DNA of 64,000 nt, taken from assembly GCA_021414085.1 (NCBI GenBank), contig JAIOPC010000014.1:62001-126000 (forward strand). Reading direction: 5' to 3'. A program made the position numbers and the translations under genes. Shown here one piece after another: positions 43,106 through 51,515 of the stretch (the first letter of the stretch is position 1; every line of letters begins with the position of its first letter). This DNA comes from Actinomycetes bacterium. GTDB taxonomy: Bacteria; Actinomycetota; Acidimicrobiia; Acidimicrobiales; Ilumatobacteraceae. The notes below the pieces were generated by a model. It did no database searches, was not told the DNA's origin, and was given only the letters and a program-made list of their open reading frames with translations.

Positions 43106-44098
43106 TCAGGCGCCGCCACCCATGGCAACGAACGCTGCCCAGATGTCGGACGAGATCTTCCAGACGCCGTTCTCGTACACCGAGACGCCGTTGCTGTGGT
43201 CAAGCTGCGTTGGGTTGCCACCGGAGTTGGCGCTGAAGACGTAAGTCGCCTCGGTGCCATCGGCGTTGAACGTCGGCGCTTCGTCGACGACGATCGTCAG
43301 CGTCGCAGCGAATGCGAGACCGGCGATGGTCGGGATTTGTGCCTGAACTTCTTCGGTGTCGCCACCCTCGATCAAGCACGCTGCGGCTGCCAGAGCCGGA
43401 TCAACGAGGCGCGGGTCCGAGTCGGGGTTGCCAGCGATGGCGAGCTGATCGAAGAGATCAACCACGTTGGCTTCAACCTTCGGGCCAGCTGTTGCCGCAT
43501 CGAACGGTGCGGTCATGTCCTCAGGAGTGCCGCCGCCCATGGCGATGAATGCGCTCCAGATGTCGGACGAAAGCTTCCAGACGCCGTTCTCGTACACCGA
43601 GACGCCGTTGCTGTGATCGAGCTGCGACGGGTTGCCGTTGCTGAGGGCGCTGAAGAGGTAGTTCGCCTCTGTGCCGTCAGCGTTGAACGTTGGTGCTTCG
43701 TCGATGACGAGCGTCAACACTGCAGCAGCAGCAAGGCCAGCAATGGTCGGAATCGTCGAGCGGATGGACGGGCAGTCGCCGCCCTGAATGAGGCCAGCAG
43801 CGGCGCCGATGGCAGCGGCTGCTTCCACCGGGTCTGCACCCTCAGCGCCAGCGATGGCGAGTTGGTCGAACAGACCGACCACGTTGGCCTCGACTTCGGC
43901 AGCAGCAGCGGCCTCATCGATTACCGGAGCAGGCTCCGTCGGCGGTGTGGTCTCGGCGACGGTCGTGTCTGGCGCCGGCTCCGTTGCGGGTGTGGTGGCG
44001 GCCACCGTTGTGTCGGACGACTTCTCGTCGTCGCTACATGCCGCCAGGATCAGAACGCCTGCGAGTGCAGCAGCCTGAACCTTTCTGAAACTGAACAT
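43106..44098 (-). CDS. Lipoprotein with two tandemly repeated domains
   Basis: 330 residues. Lipobox LAAC, a Thr/Pro-rich linker, then two copies of about 120 residues. Each contains VEANVV(G/D)LFDQLAIAG, a Cys (DCPS / ACLI), IPTIAGLA, VDEAPTFNADGTEA-type strand and SNGVSVYENGVWK(L/I)SSDIW. The copies remain similar at DNA level, implying a fairly recent internal duplication. The domain recalls small mycobacterial secreted Mtb12-like or NTF2-like lipoproteins, but I am not sure. ATG 44098 has AGGGGG upstream; a start at 44167 would add a non-signal N-terminus. Followed by a terminator. Confidence 0.82.
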   Translation of the reverse strand: MFSFRKVQAAALAGVLILAACSDDEKSSDTTVAATTPATEPAPDTTVAETTPPTEPAPVIDEAAAAAEVEANVVGLFDQLAIAGAEGADPVEAAAAIGAAAGLIQGGDCPSIRSTIPTIAGLAAAAVLTLVIDEAPTFNADGTEANYLFSALSNGNPSQLDHSNGVSVYENGVWKLSSDIWSAFIAMGGGTPEDMTAPFDAATAGPKVEANVVDLFDQLAIAGNPDSDPRLVDPALAAAACLIEGGDTEEVQAQIPTIAGLAFAATLTIVVDEAPTFNADGTEATYVFSANSGGNPTQLDHSNGVSVYENGVWKISSDIWAAFVAMGGGA

Positions 44099-44174
44099 TG
44101 GTTTCCCCCTAAAGGAATTTGGACGTTTCGAACGGTCTCGCTCGATCCATCGGGATGGCCCCTGCATCCGTAAA

Positions 44175-44186
44175 TCAGTACACTAC
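44175..44186. promoter_or_regulatory. Shared palindrome copy 6 (TCAGTACACTAC)
   Basis: Copy of the TNAGTNNACTNA family with the last base changed, 77 bp before the tandem-domain lipoprotein start on the minus strand. Confidence 0.45.
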
Positions 44187-44213
44187 ATAGCCGCTGGGAC
44201 CCACGCAAGGGCT

Positions 44214-44912
44214 CTAATCCAACCCCGCCCGGTTCTCGTCCCAGTACGCCCGAGTCTTGACGGGGTGATCGCTGAGGCCCGCGTGTTTCAGCGTCCGACG
44301 AATCGCCGCGATCGTTTGTGCTCTGCCGGACAAGATCAACGGTGCCGCCGGGTTTGCCTGTACCGCTTCGACAGTCGCGGCGACCAAGCTGGCGCGATCG
44401 CGAACCGCCACCTGTGGAGCGACACCGATCGCGAGTGTGGCCGCTTGGCACGCGGCGACGTCGATCGCTTCCAGCAGCACGATGGGTGGCGAATCGGGGT
44501 GCGCGTTGGACCACGCCGCACAGAGCCCGAGGATCGTCTCGTCACCAACAATGATCGGTGCCCTTTCGAGATCCAGGTTGACGCTCCGTTTCGGACCGAG
44601 CAGCTGTACCTCGTCGCCAACGGCGAGTCCGTGCACGAATCGCGTGCCCGGTCCACTGCCGAGACCGACGATCAGAAGGCGCGCCCGGCCCTCCTTTTGG
44701 TCCCAGTCGAAGGGTGTGTAGCTACGCAACTCATCTTCGGGTGTGCGCAACGAGATTCGGTCGCCGGCATGCCACAGGTGTTTTGCAAGTCCCGATCCGG
44801 CGAGCGTGATGAGCCTGAAACCAGGAGCCGGCGCCCGCAGCGCCACAACCGACGCGCGAAACCCAAGACGATCGAGTCCTGCAGACTTCACGCGACCCAA
44901 CAGGCTGGTCAT
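44214..44912 (-). CDS. Siderophore-interacting-type FAD reductase-like protein
   Basis: 232 residues. The FAD-binding barrel motif RSYTPFDWD (about 63-71) and subsequent RLLIVGLGSGPGTRFVHGLA correspond to the siderophore-interacting protein family (NADPH/ferric-siderophore reductase-like). The C-terminal half is a Rossmann-like NAD(P) domain (APIIVGDETILGLCAAW, PLILSGRAQTIAAIRRTL). The last residues YWDENRAGLD match the family's usual YW.pGR..  ending loosely. ATGA overlap with the upstream propeller gene implies coupling. Confidence 0.82.
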   Translation of the reverse strand: MTSLLGRVKSAGLDRLGFRASVVALRAPAPGFRLITLAGSGLAKHLWHAGDRISLRTPEDELRSYTPFDWDQKEGRARLLIVGLGSGPGTRFVHGLAVGDEVQLLGPKRSVNLDLERAPIIVGDETILGLCAAWSNAHPDSPPIVLLEAIDVAACQAATLAIGVAPQVAVRDRASLVAATVEAVQANPAAPLILSGRAQTIAAIRRTLKHAGLSDHPVKTRAYWDENRAGLD

Positions 44913-46555
44913 GTGCCGTTGTGCCAGTTGTCGCCGCCGTCGTCGCTGACGAAAAGTCCGACGCTGGTAGCCGCCGCGAGCAGGCCATCGGGTCCCTCGC
45001 GCAGGTCGTAGACACTCACACCGTCGATGCCGTTGTCGAGGATGGTCCAACTCTGCGCGCCGTCGTCGCTGCGCAACAGTTGCCCACCGGCGCCAAGGAA
45101 AAGACGGCCAGCTTTGTCACCGGCGAGCGAATACATCTTCGACTCTTGTCCGAGTGGCAGCGGGCAAAGCTCCCAGGTGTTGCCGTCGTCGGTCGAGCGC
45201 GAGATGTAGCAGCGGCGGCCGCCGGCATAGATCGTGCCGTCGGAGGTTTGCGTCATCTTGTAGTAGCTGCGCCCGGACAACGTTTGCACCCACGAGCGAC
45301 CATCGTCGTCGGACGTGTACACGCTTCCGTCTTTCTCGCCGTTGATGATTGCTCCGCTGCACGCGAGCAAGCGCCCGGACTGCGAGCGGATGATTTGGTA
45401 AATCTGCCAATCGGGTGGTCCGCCCGCGAGCGGGCCCCACGCGCCGTCCTCATATGTGTAGAGGCCCTCGGTCAGCGTGCCGGCCAACAGATGGTCGGGT
45501 GCCACCTCGAACAAGGCGTACACGCGTGGACCAACTTCACCGACTGGTCGCCAGTCGGGACCAACCTTCACTCCGTCGGTGCCGCCAGCCAAGATTTCAC
45601 CCGACGCCGTCTTGGCCAACGCAAACACGACCGAACCGGGGGCGATGTTGCGCCACGTGGCACCGCGATCGTCGGATCGCATCACTCCCGCCTTCGTGCC
45701 TGCGTAGATAGCGCCGTCGTCGGCGAACAACACGGCCCACCCTTCATCGGGTGTCAGGCCAGGGTCGACTTGTCGCCACTTCTCGTCGCGCCCGACCCAC
45801 ACATGCGCGTAGCTGCCGGCGATGATCCGACTATCGGCGAGTTCGCGGATCGCGAAGATTCGATGTCCGTGAAGCTCGCTCGCGTATGAGCCCCACGATC
45901 GTCCGTCATCAGTCGAGATCGAAATGCCGAGGCCCGTACCGGCGAGCACCGATCCGTCGGCAAGTTGCACCAAGCAATGCACATACACATCGGGGACAGG
46001 AGTGTTCGATGGCGACGACCAGGTCGCGCCGCCGTCGTCGGAACGCAGCACGCCGTCGCCGCGCGTTCCCGCCAACAGCGTTCCTGACGACGTCTCGAGC
46101 AGGCTGTACACAATCGATCCCGGCATTCCGAGTTGCGTCCATTTACCGCCGTCGCCAATCCAGACACCGTCGCCGTTGGTTCCCGCCAGCTTGCGGCCGT
46201 CTCTCAGTCGCAACAGGCGAAAGGTCGTTGACCCCTCCGGACCGTCGCTGCCATCCGACAACACCGCGTGCAAAGGGTCGTCGTTGATCGGCGCCCAGGT
46301 CGAGCCGTCGTCTGCCGAACGCCACAGTCCACCCGAGGTGGCGGCAAGTAGCCGGCCGTCGGGCTCGACGGCGAAGGAGTTGATGCTGATGTGGTCGAGT
46401 TCGCCGACCGGCTGCCAGGTGGCACCGGCGTCGCGTGATCGCGAAACGCCGCACACGCAACTTCCGACCAGTAGGGCTCCCGACGGTGTCTCCACAAACG
46501 TGTAGAACTTTGGGGGCCCGCCGGCGAGCCCCTCGTTGTGCAGGGAAGGCGGCAT
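44909..46555 (-). CDS. Asp-box beta-propeller protein without signal peptide
   Basis: 548 residues built of at least eight Asp-box hairpins (S-x-D-x-G-x-T/S-W): SRDAGATW, SADDGSTW, SDDGGATW, STDDGRSW, SDDRGATW, SDDDGRSW, STDDGNTW, SDDGAQSW, SDDGGDNW. Such repeats occur in sialidases and in YCF48/photosystem assembly proteins. There is no secretory signal, so it should be cytoplasmic. The stop overlaps the flavoreductase-like gene; a two-gene unit diverges from an acyl-CoA dehydrogenase operon. Probably a scaffold or ligand-binding propeller; function unknown. Confidence 0.85.
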   Translation of the reverse strand: MPPSLHNEGLAGGPPKFYTFVETPSGALLVGSCVCGVSRSRDAGATWQPVGELDHISINSFAVEPDGRLLAATSGGLWRSADDGSTWAPINDDPLHAVLSDGSDGPEGSTTFRLLRLRDGRKLAGTNGDGVWIGDGGKWTQLGMPGSIVYSLLETSSGTLLAGTRGDGVLRSDDGGATWSSPSNTPVPDVYVHCLVQLADGSVLAGTGLGISISTDDGRSWGSYASELHGHRIFAIRELADSRIIAGSYAHVWVGRDEKWRQVDPGLTPDEGWAVLFADDGAIYAGTKAGVMRSDDRGATWRNIAPGSVVFALAKTASGEILAGGTDGVKVGPDWRPVGEVGPRVYALFEVAPDHLLAGTLTEGLYTYEDGAWGPLAGGPPDWQIYQIIRSQSGRLLACSGAIINGEKDGSVYTSDDDGRSWVQTLSGRSYYKMTQTSDGTIYAGGRRCYISRSTDDGNTWELCPLPLGQESKMYSLAGDKAGRLFLGAGGQLLRSDDGAQSWTILDNGIDGVSVYDLREGPDGLLAAATSVGLFVSDDGGDNWHNGT

Positions 46556-46574
46556 AAGCCTGCAGGTTATACTA

Positions 46575-46588
46575 TTCAGTGTACTGAA
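46575..46588. promoter_or_regulatory. Shared palindrome copy 7 (TTCAGTGTACTGAA)
   Basis: The most symmetric copy: perfect 6-bp arms TTCAGT/ACTGAA around GT. It lies between the divergent propeller operon (start 46555) and the acyl-CoA dehydrogenase operon, with TATACT at 46568-46573 beside it. Confidence 0.65.
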
Positions 46589-46623
46589 AGTTCTTGAGCG
46601 CTACGCGAGGGTTGGGTGACAGA

Positions 46624-47583
46624 TTGAACTTGAAACTGTCGTACGACGACGAGCAGCTCGCGCTGCAGGACTCGATCGATGGTTTCTGTCGGCGCGCTGG
46701 CACCGGCCCCCTGTTCGCTACCGATGCTCCATTGCCTGCGACGTTTTGGTCGGGCCTCGCGTCGCTCGGCGTTCTGCTGTTGGGCACCGAGGCTGGCGGC
46801 GGCGGTGCGCTCGAGATCGCTGCCGCAATGGAGACACTTGGTCGCCACGGCGCGCCGGGGCCACTGGTCGGCACGTTTGCCGCCACGGCGCTGCTTGCAG
46901 ACGACGAGATCGAACGAATTGGTAGTGGCGACGCGCTGGTAAGCGTTGGTCAGAACCGGTTGTTCCCGTGGGCGCCGGTCGCCGGCTTGTTTGTCGAAGT
47001 CGATGGCGACGAAGCGTGGCTGATTGAACCGGGCGGCGCGGTCGATGCGCACCACACAACTGGCAACGAGCCGTGGGGTTACCTCGATCCTGTCCGTGTG
47101 CGATCGCTGGGCGACGCTCGCGCCGCAATGGCGCGCACACAGGTTGCGGCGGCCGCCTATCTCGTTGGTGCCGCGCAAGAACTGATCGACCTCGCGGCCG
47201 AGTATGCGCGGGATCGCGTGCAGTTCAACAAGCCGATCGCGACGTTCCAAGCTGTGTCGCATCCGTTGGCCGTTGCGTCGGTGCGGCTGAATGCGTCGCG
47301 CATTCTGACGCGTGGCGCTGCACAGCGACTTGATAGCGACGAGTCGGGCGCGCACGTTGCCGCTGCGGTTGCACGGTTGTCCGCGATCGGATCAGCGATG
47401 GCCGCCGGATACCAAGCGCATCAGCTGTTCGGCGCGATGGGCTTCACGCTGGAAGGCCCGGTAGGCCACTTGAGTCATCGCATTCGTCAAGTCGGCTTGC
47501 TGCCGCCCAATCAGAACTACTCGCACGAGCTCGTGCTCGACGATCTATTAGGCCCGCCGTTACTAGAAAGGACTGCGTCATGA
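46624..47583 (+). CDS. Short acyl-CoA dehydrogenase subunit (FadE-like)
   Basis: 319 residues, shorter than the 380 of canonical enzymes. The C-terminal helical domain is clear: YLVGAAQELIDLAAEYARDR, VQFNKPIATFQAVSHPLA, and HQLFGAMGFTLEGPVGHLSH. The central beta domain is reduced. Such short, divergent members are typical of heteromeric actinobacterial acyl-CoA dehydrogenases, in which one subunit is catalytic; partners would be the full-length genes at 48389 or 50311. TTG 46624 places the start at the usual family N-terminus; TTG 46594 would add ten residues. Confidence 0.85.
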   Translation: MNLKLSYDDEQLALQDSIDGFCRRAGTGPLFATDAPLPATFWSGLASLGVLLLGTEAGGGGALEIAAAMETLGRHGAPGPLVGTFAATALLADDEIERIGSGDALVSVGQNRLFPWAPVAGLFVEVDGDEAWLIEPGGAVDAHHTTGNEPWGYLDPVRVRSLGDARAAMARTQVAAAAYLVGAAQELIDLAAEYARDRVQFNKPIATFQAVSHPLAVASVRLNASRILTRGAAQRLDSDESGAHVAAAVARLSAIGSAMAAGYQAHQLFGAMGFTLEGPVGHLSHRIRQVGLLPPNQNYSHELVLDDLLGPPLLERTAS

Positions 47584-48392
47584 CTGTTGACCTCACCGCG
47601 CCGCTCGAGGGACTGAAGTACGAACGCAAGAATCACATCGCGTACATCACGATCGACCGACCCGATCGCGGCAACGCGCTCCACAAGACGATGGTCGAGC
47701 CGATGAAGGCGATCTGGGCAGAGGTGCGCACCGATCCATGGATCAGGTGCGCGATCGTCACCGCCACCGGCGAGAAGCACTTCTGCACTGGTGCCGATGT
47801 CGGTGCCGTTGCAAGTCGCGGCGGCGTGTCCGCCGGCAAGGGACCGATGAGCGAAGAGGTGCATTGGTCGCCGCGTCACAACCGTGTATGGAAGCCTGTC
47901 ATCTGCGCCGTCAACGGCACGGTCGCGTCGGCAGGACTGCACTTCGTGGTCGACTCCGACATCATCGTCGCCAGCAAGACGGCGCTCTTCCTCGACACGC
48001 ACGTCAATGTGGGCATGGTTGGTGCGCTCGAGAACATTGGTCTTGCCAAGCGCCTTCCGCTCGGATCGGCGTTGCGCATGACGCTGTGCGGCAAGGCATA
48101 TCGCATGACCGCCGAGCGTGCCTATCAGCTCGGACTTGTTGACGAATTGTGCGAACCCGCCGACCTGATGTCGACCGCGGAAGAAATCGCGCGCCAGATC
48201 TGCGCTAACTCGCCGGCGGCCGTCAGCCTGTCGCAACAGGCAGTGTGGAGTTCGGTCGAGCTGGGTTACCGCGACAGCCTCGAATACGGCTGGGCGCTGC
48301 TGCGCATGCACTGGGATCACCCCGACTTCAAGGAAGGGCCGAAGGCGTTCGTGGAGAAGCGCGACCCAGTCTGGGTCACTGGTGAGGAATGA
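47580..48392 (+). CDS. Enoyl-CoA hydratase/isomerase family protein
   Basis: 270 residues, one crotonase domain: IAYITIDRPDRGNALHKTMV, KHFCTGADVGAVASRG (oxyanion loop), GTVASAGLHFVVDSDIIVAS and DTHVNVGMVGALENIGLAKR. The position usually held by a catalytic Glu (GxxxE) is changed, so exact chemistry is uncertain. ATG overlaps the stop of the preceding dehydrogenase gene, and its own stop overlaps the next, giving a tightly coupled three-gene run. Confidence 0.9.
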   Translation: MTVDLTAPLEGLKYERKNHIAYITIDRPDRGNALHKTMVEPMKAIWAEVRTDPWIRCAIVTATGEKHFCTGADVGAVASRGGVSAGKGPMSEEVHWSPRHNRVWKPVICAVNGTVASAGLHFVVDSDIIVASKTALFLDTHVNVGMVGALENIGLAKRLPLGSALRMTLCGKAYRMTAERAYQLGLVDELCEPADLMSTAEEIARQICANSPAAVSLSQQAVWSSVELGYRDSLEYGWALLRMHWDHPDFKEGPKAFVEKRDPVWVTGEE

Positions 48393-49510
48393 ACTTAGAT
48401 CTCGGGCCCGAGCTCGAAGCCTTTCGCACTGAAGTCCGCGAGTTTCTCGACGACTACAAGGACACGCACGGCTTCTTCCATCATGAAGGCGGCTACCACG
48501 ACGCGACGCTGAAGCTGTATCGCGCGCTCGGCGCGCGCAACTGGTTAGCACTCGCGTGGCCGCGCGAGGTCGGCGGTGAGGGTAAGCATCCGCTGTACGA
48601 GTTCGTGTTGTGGAACGAGATGGCCCGCTGCCGCGCCGCGCGTCCGCCGCTCGGTTCGGGAATCGTGGCGAAGACGATCATCGCCGCGGGCACACCGGAG
48701 CAGAAGGAACGCTTTCTTCCCGCGCTACGCACCGCACAGATCGCGTTCTCGCTCGGCTACTCAGAACCGGAGGCCGGCTCGGATCTTGCCTCAGTGCGCA
48801 CGAAGGCAGTTCGCGACGGCGACAACTACATCCTCACCGGCGAGAAGCGCTGGACTTCGGGTGGGCACCGCGCCGACTATCTGTGGGTGCTGTGCCGCAC
48901 CGGCACGCAAGAGGATCGCGGTCGCGGGTTGACAATCCTCATCGTCGATCGCCGGTCGCCGGGTATCACGATCTCGCCGATTCCTGCGACCGGAGGTGAG
49001 CGGTTCAACGAGATCTTCTTCGACGATGTCGTCGTGCCGGTTGCCAATCGTGTCGGCGACGAGAACGGCGCTTGGGGATTGATCAGCATCGCACTCGCCA
49101 CCGAACGTCACGTCCAGTTCTCACCCGCCCGCATCGCGCAGGACTTCGACGACTTAGTCGCATGGCTCACCGAACGCGGTCTCACCGACGATCCGCTCGT
49201 GCGCCGTCGCGTCAGCGAAACCGCTGTCCTCGTCGCAGAAGTGCAAGCGCATGCGCTTGCGATGCTGGAGGCGGTGCAAGACGGCAGGGACGCGGTCGTC
49301 GAGGCCGCCGCCAACAAGCTCGCTGGCAGCGAGGCCGCGCAAGCGGTTGCGCGCGTTGCTGGCGATCTCGGTTACCCCGATTCCGTCGTCGCCGATTCGC
49401 AGATCGAGTTCCTTTGGCGGCAGTCGATCAGCGAGACGATCGGCGGCGGCACCTCTGAAATCATGCGCGGCGTGGTCGCTGGCCAAGGCCTCAAACTTCC
49501 CATCCGGTAG
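48389..49510 (+). CDS. Acyl-CoA dehydrogenase
   Basis: 373 residues, full-length FAD enzyme. LALAWPREVGGEGKHPLYEF (about 51-70), FSLGYSEPEAGSDLASVRTK (about 118-137) with FAD/substrate contacts, GEKRWTSGGHRADYLWVL and the final SETIGGGTSEIMRGVVAGQG are standard. Oxidises acyl-CoA to enoyl-CoA and passes electrons to ETF. Likely partner of the short subunit at 46624. Coupled to the hydratase gene by ATGA. Confidence 0.93.
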   Translation: MNLDLGPELEAFRTEVREFLDDYKDTHGFFHHEGGYHDATLKLYRALGARNWLALAWPREVGGEGKHPLYEFVLWNEMARCRAARPPLGSGIVAKTIIAAGTPEQKERFLPALRTAQIAFSLGYSEPEAGSDLASVRTKAVRDGDNYILTGEKRWTSGGHRADYLWVLCRTGTQEDRGRGLTILIVDRRSPGITISPIPATGGERFNEIFFDDVVVPVANRVGDENGAWGLISIALATERHVQFSPARIAQDFDDLVAWLTERGLTDDPLVRRRVSETAVLVAEVQAHALAMLEAVQDGRDAVVEAAANKLAGSEAAQAVARVAGDLGYPDSVVADSQIEFLWRQSISETIGGGTSEIMRGVVAGQGLKLPIR

Positions 49511-49531
49511 TCACTTGCACGAAAGAACGTC

Positions 49532-50311
49532 ATGACAACAAACGCTCAAACTCCCAACAGTGTTCAAGGCAGGGTCGTCATCGTCACTGGTGCCGCGCGC
49601 GGCCTCGGCCGCGACTACGCACGAATGTTCGCGATCGATGGCGCCAAGGTCGGGCTCGCCGATGTGAACTCGGAAGCGGTGACGACGGCGGCGCGCGAGA
49701 TCGCGGCCGACGTCCCCGGCTCCGATGTGGTCGGCCTGACGGTCGACGTCACCGACGCCGACAGCATTGCGGCCATGGTCGCTGGCGTCGTCGAGCGCTG
49801 GGGCACTGTCGACGTCCTCATCAACAACGCGGGCATCTGGGGCGATCTCGAGCCGGCACCGTTGTCGGCAACCAAGCCGAGCTACTTCGATCTTGTGTTG
49901 GCCGTGAACCTGCGCGGCCCGTTGCTGTGCACACAGGCCGTGCTCGAACCGATGCGCAAGCAGGGTTGGGGTCGGATCATCAACATTTCTTCGATGGGCG
50001 CGTACATGCCGTCTGGTGTGTACGGCGTTTCGAAGCTGGGGCTCAACCAGATGACGTACGCGCTTGCGACTGAACTCGGCACGAATGGCATCACCGTCAA
50101 CGCTGTTGCGCCCGGCCCAATCGACAATGAAGCGACGCGCAGCCAGTTGCCCGAGGCCGCCTTTCAGAAGATGATCAGCGGCACGGCGATGAAGCGGATG
50201 GGTAACTCGCAAGATCTTTACGGGATGATCCGTTACTTGGCGACCACAGAGGCCGACTGGGTCACGGGCCAGACCTTCCTCGTCAACGGTGGCTACAACA
50301 GCCGCATGTGA
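49532..50311 (+). CDS. Short-chain dehydrogenase/reductase
   Basis: 259 residues. TGAARGLG (19-26), INNAG (97-101), Ser153/154 in NISSMG, Tyr164 and Lys168 in YGVSK, and C-terminal GQTFLVNGGYNSRM are complete, so it should be active. Asp at the end of the second strand (LADVNS) suggests NAD preference. It follows the dehydrogenase gene by 21 bases and precedes another (TGATG overlap), consistent with the 3-hydroxyacyl-CoA dehydrogenation step of a beta-oxidation-like pathway. Confidence 0.93.
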   Translation: MTTNAQTPNSVQGRVVIVTGAARGLGRDYARMFAIDGAKVGLADVNSEAVTTAAREIAADVPGSDVVGLTVDVTDADSIAAMVAGVVERWGTVDVLINNAGIWGDLEPAPLSATKPSYFDLVLAVNLRGPLLCTQAVLEPMRKQGWGRIINISSMGAYMPSGVYGVSKLGLNQMTYALATELGTNGITVNAVAPGPIDNEATRSQLPEAAFQKMISGTAMKRMGNSQDLYGMIRYLATTEADWVTGQTFLVNGGYNSRM

Positions 50312-51504
50312 TGACGGAACTTACGGACGATCAATTTCGCGACAAGATTCGCGACTTCCTCGCGCGGTACGCCGACGTCGAAGGCTGGACGCGCGACAGG
50401 TACGGGCGGGCGCCACTGGACAGCGCGCCCAACGATGTGCGGTTGGCGCGTAATCGACGTTGTCTCACCTTGCTGCACGAGCACGGCCTCGGCGCGATCT
50501 CGTGGCCGCGTGAATACGGCGGGCAGGGGCTCTCCAATCGACACTCGGTGATCTTCAACCAGGAGATCGCGGGCTACTCGCTGCCACTGGGCATGTTCAT
50601 CATCGGTCACGGCATGTGTGCACCGACCGTGTTGGCATACGGCACCGATGCGCAGAAGGATCGCTACTTGCCGCCACTGCTCAGCGGTGAGGAGGTTTGG
50701 TGCCAACTGTTTTCCGAGCCTGGCGCCGGGTCGGATCTTGCCAGCGTGTCGTGTCGCGCGGAGCCCGACGGTGATGGCTGGGTGGTGAATGGCCAGAAGG
50801 TGTGGACATCGGGTGCACACAACGCCTCGTTCGGCCTACTACTCGCGCGTAGCGATGGCACCGCAGCACGTCACACAGGGCTGACGACGTTCATCGTCGC
50901 GATGGACAACCCTGGGATAGAGGTACGCCCGTTGGTCGAGATGACGGGCACCGCCAAGTTCAACGAGGTGTTCTTCACGGATTGCAGGCTTGAAGCCACC
51001 GCCGTGCTGGGCGAGGTCGGTTCCGGTTGGCGTAATGCGATCACCACGTTGATGAACGAACGCGTCACGATCGGCACCAGCTCTCCTGGCGGATTCGGAT
51101 TTCCGTCGTCGGTGCTCATCGAAGAAGCGAAGCTGAATGGCAAGGCGAGCAACCCGGTGATGGTCGACAAGATGGTGTCGATCGTGATTGCCGAGCGCAT
51201 CGTCAAGTTCCTCGGCATGCGCGTCACGGAAGCGCTGCTGAGCGGTGCCGAGCCTGGCCCGGAAGGTTCGATCGCCAAACTCGCTGGCACCCGCTTGTCC
51301 AAGACTTCCGCTGCGCTCGCGTTGGAACTCGTTGGCCCTGCTTCGCTCGCGTGGGATGCAGCCGACGCCGCCGGCGCGACGTGGGCCGACGTTGCAGTAG
51401 CGACACCGGGCCTATCGATCGCCGGCGGCACCGACGAAATCATGCGCAACATTCTCGCCGAGCGTGTGCTTGGCCTTCCGCGCGACCCGCGCCCTAACAA
51501 TTGA
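50311..51504 (+). CDS. Acyl-CoA dehydrogenase
   Basis: 397 residues. LGAISWPREYGGQGLSNRHS, CQLFSEPGAGSDLASVSCRA, NGQKVWTSGAHNASFGLLLA and the end LSIAGGTDEIMRNILAERVL mark a full-length enzyme of the actinobacterial FadE type. ATG 50311 shares its A with the SDR stop TGA. It is about 29% of the way apart from 48389 in sequence and would act on another chain length or on the same complex. ThDP enzyme gene follows after 11 bases. Confidence 0.92.
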   Translation: MTELTDDQFRDKIRDFLARYADVEGWTRDRYGRAPLDSAPNDVRLARNRRCLTLLHEHGLGAISWPREYGGQGLSNRHSVIFNQEIAGYSLPLGMFIIGHGMCAPTVLAYGTDAQKDRYLPPLLSGEEVWCQLFSEPGAGSDLASVSCRAEPDGDGWVVNGQKVWTSGAHNASFGLLLARSDGTAARHTGLTTFIVAMDNPGIEVRPLVEMTGTAKFNEVFFTDCRLEATAVLGEVGSGWRNAITTLMNERVTIGTSSPGGFGFPSSVLIEEAKLNGKASNPVMVDKMVSIVIAERIVKFLGMRVTEALLSGAEPGPEGSIAKLAGTRLSKTSAALALELVGPASLAWDAADAAGATWADVAVATPGLSIAGGTDEIMRNILAERVLGLPRDPRPNN

Positions 51505-51515
51505 AGGACTGAACA

